A DNA stretch of 64,000 nt from Isoetes taiwanensis (lineage: Eukaryota; Streptophyta; Lycopodiopsida; Isoetales; Isoetaceae): the NCBI GenBank assembly GCA_021234155.1, contig JAJEKV010000004.1, positions 31,136,368-31,200,367 of the forward strand. Reading direction: 5' to 3'. This document shows, one piece after another, positions 10,926-20,146 of the stretch; the stretch's first letter is position 1; each line of letters opens with the position of its first letter. A model generated the notes under the pieces. The model was not told the DNA's origin, searched no databases, and saw only the letters and a program-made list of their open reading frames with translations. Made by a program: the position numbers and the translations under genes.

Positions 10926-11784
10926 TTAAATATGTGAAAAGAGTGAATGGTCCCGACCATGGAAATTTTTTCATAATGGATTAAGGTTACTATTTTAATG
11001 CATTGACTAAGTTAAAAAACACAACAACATAAAAACATAAGCACAAAAGCAATGAAGATAGAGATACAATGTGTAGTATTCCCTGCTAATAATTTTCTAA
11101 CGAATGCAATACGTGAACTAAGACAACAATGTTTTGCAGCATCTTGCCATTCTCGAAGCAAAATGCTCCAGGACAAAATTCAAACGGACTAGCATATTAG
11201 AGTAATTTATTAGTTGTTTTGATGCAAGCTTTTGATGGTATCTTCTGCAATTGGCTCTTTGTTCAATCCCTTCAGCGTTATCTCTTTACAACCCATGTCA
11301 GACATGGCTATTAGGCATTACCAGTTTTTGAACACATTATTTTGGTTTGTCAACAGTACTTATTATTGGCTGTTTTTATACTAACTATCTTCTAACTATT
11401 TACAGTCTTGTGCCTGGTGGAAGCTCTAAACTTCGTATAGCAGAATAGTTTTCTGCACCAAAATTTAATTTGAGTTGTAAACTCGTTCTATCACTTTGTA
11501 GTCAATAGGAGGCAGCAACTCAGACTCTAATTATGGAGATAGTCATGCATAAAAGAAATAAATAGGGTCCGGACAAAATAGGGTTTGGACAATTGGAATT
11601 ATTTGAAGATGAAAAACCATATACACAGTCCCTCCTTGTTTTGCATCGATTCTTGCTGTAAGGGCAGATCTAATACGTTGCTCCTTCTATGCTTCTTCCA
11701 GAGAAAGCTTGAATGTTTTTCTTGTATTGCCATATATACTCCTCTGTTCACAGCCAACCGGGTAGGAGGCTCAGCCCCTTGATG

Positions 11785-12050
11785 TAGAAAAAGAAATGAG
11801 AGAGGAAGGTGGAAATTTGGCATCAGAAGCTGATGTCATGTAGGCAGTAGCTCAAGAAACCCAAGTAGATGTTCCATGGAAAGGGTCTGCAGAGTGGACC
11901 AAAAATGTCGAGAATTCTCCAGACTTGAATATGAAAGAATTATTCTCTAATGGTGCAATTGAAGATGATCTATAAAATGAAGTTCCTCTAAACCATGCTA
12001 GTATTGTTTGCAACTGAAAGAAGGGGTGCCTACTGAAAGAAATTGGCATC
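11785..12050 (+). pseudogene. Gene-like fragment inside CACTA element
   Basis: A plus frame broken by a few stops reads as acidic, ordinary-looking protein (for example AQETQVDVPWKGSAEWTKNV and ELFSNGAIEDDL). It is flanked by non-coding sequence. I do not recognise it. It could be a captured host exon, as is common in CACTA elements, or a remnant of the element's own gene. Confidence 0.3.
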
Positions 12051-12599
12051 TACCTCTTCTATGATTCAGTTCTTTGTTAAGACTGTAGGTCGCAGTGGCA
12101 TTATGGTCTTCCAAGCTAATGCACACAAAATCACCCCTTTGCGGTAGGCCTGGGTGAAATTATGAGGGATATATGCCAGGTCAAGTTAACATGCAGATAT
12201 TAACTACTCCCTCCAGTTCCGCTGCGGCTGTAGCTCCTAAGTTATTGGGCTTATTGTGAGCTTTTTCTTGATTTGATTTGGAAGATCTAGACGTGTCTTA
12301 GAGCCTCGTTTCGATTTCTTGACGCCTAAGTTGAAGGGATGATTGATGTGTTTAAATAAATTATCCCAACCGTAATACCATATTATGGCATCCCAATACA
12401 TGCTATCCCCAATAGAATAGCAACCTATATAGGATAGAGGTTTGTTATGTATTTAGTGAATGTAAATAGACTCTTCCCAAAAAGAAGAATGATGAAAAGC
12501 TTGATGAATAACTCACGGTTTCTTAATGAAAATTGTGACGAATTTTTGACAAAAAAACCCTTATCTCTGTAGTGAAGTGATATTATATGTGGCATTGTC

Positions 12600-12960
12600 A
12601 ATGATGCTATATTTGATACTAATCATGTTAGAAAAGATGATACAAAGGATGATGCTCGTGGCCATTATGAGTGATTTAATTATAGCTCATATGGCCACTA
12701 TGAGTGATTTAATTATAGCAATACAAGTGATGCTATAGTTGACAATATTATAGCGCTCGTGTTGGCATTAGGAATGATTTAATTATAGCAGTACATGTGA
12801 TCCTATAGCTGACACTATTATAGCACTACAATGACAAAATCCATGATTTAATTATAACAATACATGTGATCCTATAGCAGACACTATTATAGCACTACGA
12901 GGACAAAATGCATGATACTATAACTGCAACTATGATGCTTCAAATGATACTACTATGCCA
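12600..12960. repeat. CACTA right subterminal tandem repeats
   Basis: Three to four degenerate copies of a roughly 68-bp unit. Each carries a TGATTTAATTATA core, then a GTGATCCTATAG-like block and ACTATTATAGCACTA; the clearest are near 12774-12830 and 12844-12898. Such arrays are typical transposase-binding regions of CACTA ends. Confidence 0.7.
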
Positions 12961-13070
12961 CCACAATGCCATAAAATATGATACTACAACTGTTGTTATT
13001 GGTAATGCTACAAGTGACGATATAGATGATGCAATTTCATCAACAGCTACCATCATTTATTGTGTCAAAT

Positions 13071-13085
13071 TATTCTCTTGTAGTG
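13071..13085 (-). repeat. CACTA right terminal inverted repeat
   Basis: TATTCTCTTGTAGTG on the plus strand, directly before target duplication GAA (13086-13088). One mismatch to the left end. Confidence 0.92.
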
Positions 13086-13088
13086 GAA

Positions 13089-13302
13089 GCGCCTTTTGGA
13101 GTTATTGCACATCGATCTTTTGGAAGTGGCTTTCTAGTCATCATCTAGAAAGTAATAAGCAAGCAGAGCACACTAATCAAACTCTAGAGCAATATTTAAG
13201 GTGCTTTATTAGTTATCAGCAAGATGATTGGGTCGATTACCTTCCATTGGCTGAGTTTGCCTATAATAATTCAGTACATACTTCCATTGGCCAGACTCCG
13301 TG
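13089..13302 (+). pseudogene. Integrase catalytic core, 3' part
   Basis: Continuation of the core interrupted at 9825. After a frameshift it reads [17 protein letters not shown] (the third catalytic acid, Glu, at about 13166-13168) and [20 protein letters not shown], the standard C-terminal core blocks of Ty3/gypsy integrases. The expected HPQTDGQ block is decayed. After SIGQTP the frame ends, and the sequence jumps to the region just before the chromodomain, so the GPY/F module is missing. Confidence 0.88.
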
Positions 13303-13317
13303 ATCGCGTTCCCCCGC

Positions 13318-13545
13318 CGAGACCACCAGTGGAAATTGATGATCATGAGGAGTTCGAGGTTCGAGAGATTTTGGACTAGAAGTTTCTTCGTCGGCGATTG
13401 TATTGCTTTGTCGATTGGGAAGGTTACTTACCAAGTGATAGAACTTGAGAGCCTGTCGAGAATCTGACTAATGCTCCTAATAAAATTGTGGAGTTTCACC
13501 GATGTTACCCAGATAAGCCAAGTTTGAGTACTCCAGCCCCAACTC
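13318..13545 (+). pseudogene. Integrase C-terminal chromodomain
   Basis: Reads EEFEVREILD, stop, KFLRRRLYCFVDWEGYLPSDRT, stop, EPVENLTNAPNKIVEFHRCYPDKP. This is a chromodomain with the aromatic positions (Tyr/Phe, Trp, Tyr) and the EP-x-ENL block in place, preceded by a PPPRPPVEID linker. In chromoviruses this domain binds histone marks and guides integration into heterochromatin. Two in-frame stops. A purine-rich stretch (AGGAGAGGGATGA, 13566-13578) may be the polypurine tract, but no 3' LTR follows. Confidence 0.85.
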
Positions 13546-13580
13546 TGAGGACTCGCCACCATCATAGGAGAGGGATGATA

Positions 13581-14670
13581 TGACGGGGGATTGCAGGTCC
13601 ATTGAACTGCCAAACATACCTCCATATTGGCAGCTGGCTGGAATTCTATTCTGATCATCAAGCAAAAAATAAGAGGCTGGGGGACCAGCCTGTTCTTTTA
13701 GTTTGGCATAATGCTGCCATGCTATGGCAGCATAGAAGAGAAAGACACAATGTGATTTACTCATGCTCACACTTGGATTTGAACGCAGATATACAAGCAC
13801 AATTCACTTGAGGAAAATGCATCTTTGCACATTGTGAAGTGGAGACTTAAAGACCAACGTGAAGACATTCAACAAAGATCACACAAGCATGCTAAGGAAG
13901 GTGATTCAAGCAACACAATTTTGAAGATTTGAAGACCCCTTGAAGTATTCTTGGTATGTGATGTTTCCATTTGAGTTCTTGGCATAACTACATCCCATGA
14001 TCTCCATCTCAAGCCTTCCATATCCTTTGCCATAAAAACATGCCTATGTGACCTCAAGTTCCATGCCTAGCCTTCATTTCCTAAAGCAAATTGGCCTAGA
14101 AGATTCTTTCTAGTCAAAACTTCTCTTTCACGTGTCATTCACACTACACACACTTACCATACCATCTTCATCTTGTTAAAACACAAATTTCCACTTGATT
14201 TGGTCATACCCATGGTCACGGGTAAAAATTTTCTCTATAGAAGTCAAATGGTGAGAGAAAGTGCAAAATTCCTAAAGGAAGCAACAAGAAGTCAAAATTT
14301 GTCTAAAGGATGCAAATTATATGCATTGACATTGAAATTGACCCATGTCTTTACTCAAAGGTGGCCAAGTCATCTTACACATCATCTTCATTGCCATGTC
14401 ACATCATACACGTGTCACCCCATTGAGAATTCCACTCTTTGCAAAAATTCTTCAAGTTAAGTTGTTTAAGTCCATAAGGGTGACATGTCATCTTGCCACA
14501 TCATCACCAACACCTCCACATCATCACCCACGTGTCACACACATCATCTCCACCTCATCTCATATTTTGACTAGAAAAAATTTTCCTTGCCAAGTTGTTT
14601 GACATCTCATCATCCCTTTTGCCTTGTCATCTTCTTCTTGCCAACTCATCTTGCCACCTCACTATTTCAC
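13581..14670. other. No gene seen; CACATCATC-rich non-coding DNA
   Basis: From about 14330 to 14650 the plus strand is a low-complexity mix of CACATCATC, TTGCCA and CACGTGTC words. Small open frames on both strands show no family features. Three CACGTGTC (G-box/ABRE-type) words occur at 14129, 14409 and 14529. Confidence 0.5.
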
Positions 14671-15128
14671 ATAACAAGCCAACACATAACTACCATTAAC
14701 ATTAATTAACACAAACCATTACATCCAACACATTCAAATTAAAATCCCCCTGAAACCCCCTTTGGTTTGAGTGCATATTCACACGGGGGGTGACTCAGGG
14801 CCAAGAGCTGTTGGATGGGCATATAACACCTTTATTCCTCAATCTACACCGTACATAAAGTTCCTCGTTTGTGGGGTATGCATGTACAAATTTTGCTATA
14901 CCGTATAACAAGATTTGCATAATACTATAAGATTTGAGGTAATATACTAGATGATGTTGATTTTGTACGCGAAATATAATTTTAGGGGCTCTTGCTGCCC
15001 TACGTCACCCCCCCGTGTGAATATGCACTCAAACCAAAGGGGGTTTCAGGGGGATTTTAATTTGAATGTGTTGGATGTAATGGTTTGTGTTAATTAATGA
15101 TAATGGTAGTTATGTGTTGGCTGTTATA
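14671..15128. repeat. Long inverted repeat (foldback/hairpin)
   Basis: The arm at 14671-14808 and the arm at about 14989-15128 are reverse complements over roughly 130 bp with only a few differences, separated by about 180 bp. Both arms contain GTTTGAGTGCATATTCACAC or its complement and a run of G or C. Nothing coding lies inside. It may be a MITE-like foldback element or two head-to-head insertions; transcription through it would form a long hairpin. Confidence 0.85.
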
Positions 15129-16207
15129 TTAGAAAAAAAATTTGGGCCCTTTGGGCCCTAATGAAATCAAACATAGGTAAACAAAGTAGAGAACATTTGT
15201 GATGATGTCTCCAAGCAAAGAGAAAAACCAAGGAAAAAAGAATAAGAGATTAACCAAAGAAAAAAGTAGGAGATTATGATTAAGTTTGGTTGCAGGCGAA
15301 ATATTAAAACTATTAGAAGAGGGAAAAAAAGTATGTAAGCAACGGCACAAAAATCATGTTAAGGAAAGAATCATGGCACAAAAATCATGTTAACAAAAGA
15401 ATCATGTGTATCTAGTTTCCCACTAAACATATCCAATTATAAACATTCAGAATTGGTAGCATAGTAATAGTCATGAGAGATTCCCATTCTCCACTGCATA
15501 TTAAGGTAGCTCAATAGACTATTGTAAAATGACAAGTGACGAAAACTTTCCTATATTAGGCATTATAGAGCAAGAGTGACTGCATTCAGGCTAGCATTTC
15601 AGCTCCAAGCACGAAATTCCTTTACATTACAACAACAGCTTTGATAAAGCAGCGGGCACAAGCAAATAGTTATGTATGGCACCCTAGCATAGATTTACAC
15701 CATGTTAGATGAAATGGTATCACATGTTCGATTAAATAAAATCATCCTTGTTCTTGAACACACATCGAGACACAAATCTGAATCCATCCTTCTAAGCCTA
15801 TTCGCCTTATCAGAGCATATCCAATGCCCTGGCCTTAATCATGCTAGATATTCATGCCTCAAACTGGCCTGCCATGTAAGAATCTATCTGATTTAATGGT
15901 TCAGGGGTCATTCTAAGCCTTATCGGAGCATATCCAGTGCTTTGGCGCTGGCTTGATACAGACATAGTTGGGCCTGCATGCTCTATGAACTACTGCACTA
16001 TTGCTTGAATCGGGCATGTTGCTTTGCAGAAGTCTTCCTAGCAATATTCAGACGCCGCATATATTACCATGAATAGGGTCCTTTCTAGGCACAACAATGT
16101 CAACTATAAGTCTTTCATTACCAGACCCATCATGCTAGATATTCATGCAGAACGGCTGCATTATGGCTGTAATGTAAGGGCATTTCAACTCCAAGCACAA
16201 AATTTCT
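15129..16207. other. No gene seen; degenerate duplicated blocks
   Basis: Repeated blocks include CATGCTAGATATTCATGC (15839 and 16130, with a relative near 17263), a GGCATTTCA(A/G)CTCCAAGCAC block (15590 and 16186), and a TCTAAGCC...GAGCATATCCA block (15790 and 15912). They suggest an old tandem duplication of about 300-600 bp. Confidence 0.5.
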
Positions 16208-16600
16208 TTATACTGCAACTTCTTTCTTTGAAACAGACGGGAGTGCTCTTTCATTCAGTGAATGATAATGAATCAACCGTCCTTTGGCAGTTCCAGCATT
16301 GAGAATCTCCTTTTGAAGGCCAATGTGAGGATGTGCTGCATCACATACATGCGCAACTAAAAGTCCTGTTTTAACAAATAGATGACCAAGGGTTTTGACT
16401 AACTCGCCTATTTGCTCAGCTTCATTAACTTCTTGGATTCCAAGTTCTAGCATTGGAGATCCGTCATTATGTACTCAAAAAGCCGCCTCCTTGTCAAATT
16501 TCAGCTGGGATGCAAATGATAAAACAGGATGGTCTGCTTTCTTCATTAGCACATCTGTACCCAATCCACTGCCCTATTTATTGTCAGACATAAAGGATGA
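16208..16600 (-). pseudogene. 2-oxoglutarate/Fe(II) dioxygenase-like pseudogene fragment (tentative)
   Basis: Minus-strand reading from about 16570 gives MKKADHPVLSFASQLKF, an in-frame stop, then an open stretch to 16208 with IGELVKTLGHLFVKTGLLVA and ILNAGTAKGRLIHYH. Helix pattern and the KGRLIHYH block resemble the middle of plant isopenicillin-N-synthase-like oxygenases before the catalytic double-stranded beta-helix. No iron-binding HxD...H is present in the fragment. A possible upstream exon ends at a donor-like GTAAGG near 16650. The internal stop and absence of a catalytic core indicate a pseudogene. Family assignment is from memory of the pattern and is uncertain. Confidence 0.35.
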
Positions 16601-17760
16601 ACAGAATAAGCCGTTATCTGGAAATGGCAAACAAAAACAGAGTCGTCCTTACCTGCTTTTCCCAACAGGATCATTCTCAACTGGGACTGGCTGGCTTTTG
16701 CTCTTGTTGCTCCATATCTCCAAATGGATCAAATCATAGCTTTATTCGATGAAACCCTACTGGGGGTTTGGATATGTACGGGGTTTGATGCTTCGCTATT
16801 ACCTCATGTTCTGAACAGATTCGTTCTCAGCAGGGTAGTGCAATAACAGGGACTTCCAGTAACATGCATGTCTGGCTTTGCTCCTCTTGCTCTATGCCTC
16901 CAAACAGAACCATAGTTTCATTCGAATGAAACCCTACTGCAGGTTTGGAACCCTACTGCAGGTTTGGAACCGTAGAGAAGAGCTGCTCGAGCCCTGCATG
17001 CGGTGTTGTATCTTTAAATTTGAAAGCTCTATGAAAAACAACCCAATAAATAGATATCTATAAAACCCAAAAAGCAAAAAACCCAATGCCTAAAAATAAG
17101 GAGGCTCACCACTGGAGGATTTTCCCTCTTTCAATATCAATGCTCAGAAAGAGTGCGCTCTAGAAATACTAATTAGTACATCCAAATAAATACAGTAACC
17201 AAATCATAGGAAAACCATATAAAGAACAGTATAAAAATATCAAAAGCAACCCCCCGTTATTATGCTAGATATTCATACCTTCCATAAACCAAAAAATAAA
17301 AATCTCTTTTTGCAAAAAAGATTCCATCATCATGTAGAGCATCAAAAAATTTTCGAAAATACCTTCATTTGGGCCCTCATTTTTTATTTCTTGGGAAATG
17401 TGTCTAGCTATATTTTGCAAAAAACATTCCTATCTACCCCCAAAAAAGCCTAAATTCCCCGACCAATCACCCCCCGCCATGTGGTATACCCAGGCATGTG
17501 GGGCGGTGGAGGTACCGAGGCCCACGTGGATATAGCACGTTAATTATTAATAATATTGAATTTGTTATTCCTTTTATACCTTGGTCCTCCCTTTCGAATC
17601 TTGCATGTGGGATATTTCGAGCCGTTTTGCCAAGAACCCTAATCTACAAAAATGCCAAGATCCGGCAAATTCATCCGAATTAACCACCCAATCATGACCC
17701 TGAGACATCGGATCGACCTGTATTACATCAAGAATTCATCAATTAAACTTTAAAAAAAAA
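16601..17760. other. No gene seen; duplicated 100-bp blocks
   Basis: Blocks at about 16690-16790 and 16868-16975 share a GGCTTT(T)GCTC...TGCTC start and a GAAACCCTACTG(C/G)(A/G)GG end, the latter itself repeated at 16930-16965. The rest is AT-rich without coding features. Confidence 0.45.
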
Positions 17761-19650
17761 TCTAGCCCGGATTCGCCAAGAACAGTACTGAACAGGGTTT
17801 TCGAGGGCTTTGAGGCGAAGAACGGATCGCAGACTTTGAGGAAAGTCCTGTTCCAAGATCTTGATCTTGAATTTGCCTTCCAGATATCAGATTATGCATG
17901 AAATTCTGATAACTTCTATGAATTACCTGACTGTTTACTTTATTTGATTCTGTGCCCGACATCAAGCTTGGGATTACCATTACTTGTTGTGTGATTCTTT
18001 GGTGAATGAAAATCCGATCCTTGTTGAACTATTTGTGAATGATTTTTTGAATATTGAGTTTAGCATCATAAATGTATGACAGTTAAGCCTTGCATTCAAA
18101 CATGAAAAGTATGGCAGTAGAATAGCTGCATGAGAGCATACACTGCATAAATTGATGACATTTAGAGTGCCTACACAGCCTTTTAATAGAGAATTGCGCT
18201 TATACAACTAGTTCCATTGTCTGCTCATACTACTCCCTGTTTGCATTCTCCTGAAGCAATTTGCATCCTACCACTTGCAAAGGCATAGATAGCATTGGTA
18301 TTCATTCCAAAAGTCAAAAAAAGAACATTCAATATCCAGTAGATTAAGATTTGTCTGATGTTCCTAGTTTACAACAGTCTTTCAGGCCTAAACTCAAAAT
18401 CCCAGAAAATTAGCACATCCTCTTGCAAAAAGGCATGCTTGACCATTATGTGCAGGCATATTGAGAAAGGATTCAAGCATCAAATCCCAAAAAGGAGCTG
18501 CCTTTATCGAGTTACAAAATTTCACTCTCTGCCAGGGATATTGACCAAAATTTGACCTGGTCATGAGTGCATTTTAGAGTGAATTGCACTAATCAGAATC
18601 TGTCTAACTTTATACACAGCATCCTTCAAGATCTTGAGTGGCTTTAGCATCAAAAATTATAAGCAAACTCTCTCTGGTTTGCATTTGGCATCTATTCTTG
18701 CAAGGCAGACTTTTGTCTCTTTTGGGAAAGTGGTTAAGGATTGTTATTTAAGCTTCCTACTTGGGATTTTTTCACACAGAGTGGTTGCCTTAAGCAACCT
18801 AGAGGTTCTAAAGCTTTGCCAGGAACACCTTCAACACATGGTTATTGGGAAAAACATTCCATGAAATAATGGATGCAGAATGTATTACAAATACGACCAT
18901 GATTAATATTATTATGGTTCTACGAGATTGCTTAATAGTTTAATAGTCATTTTTCTTCTGCAAATGACCAACTTTGAGATTCGTAAGCCAAAATGTATGC
19001 CCTTGTTAACTTAATGTTGGAGGGGCACTTTATCAAAGTTACCAACAACTTTATTAACACAACAACTTTACTTTTGGAACCAGCTTAGTTGATTGTCAAT
19101 ATCTAGGACTTTTTGCATACAACTTTTAGAACCAGCTTAGTTGATTGTTAATATCTAGGACTTTTTGCATAAGGTAAATCTGTGCATGTTCATTGTTAAT
19201 ATCTAGGACTTCTTGCATAAGGTTGTGCATGTGCTTAGATGATGCACATGGCTACATGGACTTTAGAATATCTCAATTATAGTTCGGAAAACTTTTTATA
19301 GAATCGTACTTTTTTCTATAATATTTTTCTATAATATTGCTCATCTCATTTTATACACAGATTTTCCACGTTTTACTTCGATAACTATGTGTATTTACTC
19401 ACAACAATAGGCTGCCAGAGGGGGCGGGGGGGAGGAATATTACAAAGAAAATGGTTTGCTACCAACTTCAATTATAACACACTTTGAATACTTAATACTT
19501 ATGCCCTATAATGGCATACATTCTTCTTTTATCCCAACTACCATAAGTTCTTTCAAGCCGCCATACTGATATTAATCCCAATACTTTTGCTTTTGAATTA
19601 AATCCCCTTCCATTTAAAAAGCATTTTAATCATTTCTGCAAAATAGCATT
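17761..19650. other. No gene seen
   Basis: AT-rich, non-coding. Short frames on both strands show no domain or motif. The only structure is the tandem repeat at 19077-19235. Confidence 0.5.
19077..19235. repeat. Short tandem repeat, three units
   Basis: Units of roughly 60 bp share AATATCTAGGACTT(T/C)TTGCAT. The first two also share GAACCAGCTTAGTTGATTGT; the third is truncated. Confidence 0.8.
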
Positions 19651-20146
19651 TCCCTTCAATTTAACCTAACCCACCCTCTCACCTTCCGAGTTCTTGGCAA
19701 AGTCGATATGTGTTTTGGCTTTTTCCCAAACGTGCCTTGGAAGGTAATACAAAATCTTCAGGTATCAGCACCATGGCCATTATCCGGAAAGCTAAAAATG
19801 CAACAATTTCTCTCTTTGTGCATTTTGCAGTGAACAGAGAACTATTTTCTGCAGTATAATTCATGTTGAATCCAAGCCTGCTGGTATTACATTTCATTAA
19901 AAACTGTTTCAGTACATCACATGATGCCAATCCATTTTCGTCTTCCACAAGAGAGAACATCATTTGCCCGAGACATTTGAACATCATTTGCCCGAGACAT
20001 TTGGTTACTCGCCGATTTCCCTTCCCAGTGCTTGCAAATATCTCGGTTTTATCTGTTAAGCAATGCCGATTCCTCTTCAGTTATTCACATCTCCGACATG
20101 GCACAGCCGTCGTTATTTGTAGGAGCAAAACCATAAAAAATCATCT
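19651..20146 (-). other. RRP12-like 3' flank / 3' UTR
   Basis: Sequence downstream of the RRP12-like stop codon. A 102-codon minus-strand frame (19679-19987) has no recognisable features. A perfect tandem copy of 24 bp (core CATCATTTGCCCGAGACATT) occupies 19956-19979 and 19980-20003. No convincing poly(A) signal position could be fixed. Confidence 0.4.

Larger units (their letters stand above)
9826..13085 (+). mobile_element. Non-autonomous CACTA (En/Spm-type) transposon
   Basis: The termini are CACTACAAGAGGATA (9826-9840) and its inverted partner TATTCTCTTGTAGTG (13071-13085), with 14 of 15 bases matching. The first five bases and the 3-bp target duplication (GAA at 9823-9825 and 13086-13088) are diagnostic of CACTA elements. 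Both ends carry short AT-rich subterminal repeats. The 3,260-bp interior has no recognisable transposase, so mobilisation would need enzyme from elsewhere. The element lies exactly inside a retrotransposon integrase, so its boundaries are confirmed by the interrupted gene. Strand is arbitrary. Confidence 0.92.
5564..13580 (+). mobile_element. Ty3/gypsy chromovirus, Tcn1-like, decayed and disrupted
   Basis: LTR retrotransposon with an inferred 5' LTR, gag, protease, RT, RNase H, integrase and a C-terminal chromodomain. The gag resembles the fungal/sushi-type retroelement gag rather than ordinary angiosperm chromovirus gag. Together with the chromodomain this points to the Tcn1-like lineage reported from fungi, mosses, lycophytes and ferns. 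Stops and frameshifts occur throughout. A CACTA element (9826-13085) splits the integrase, a stretch between integrase and chromodomain is missing, and no 3' LTR matching the 5' one was found. Confidence 0.85.

Noticed and set aside
19679-19987. 102-codon minus frame downstream of RRP12
   Set aside because: No recognisable domain, starts in a tandem duplication, and lies in the likely 3' UTR.
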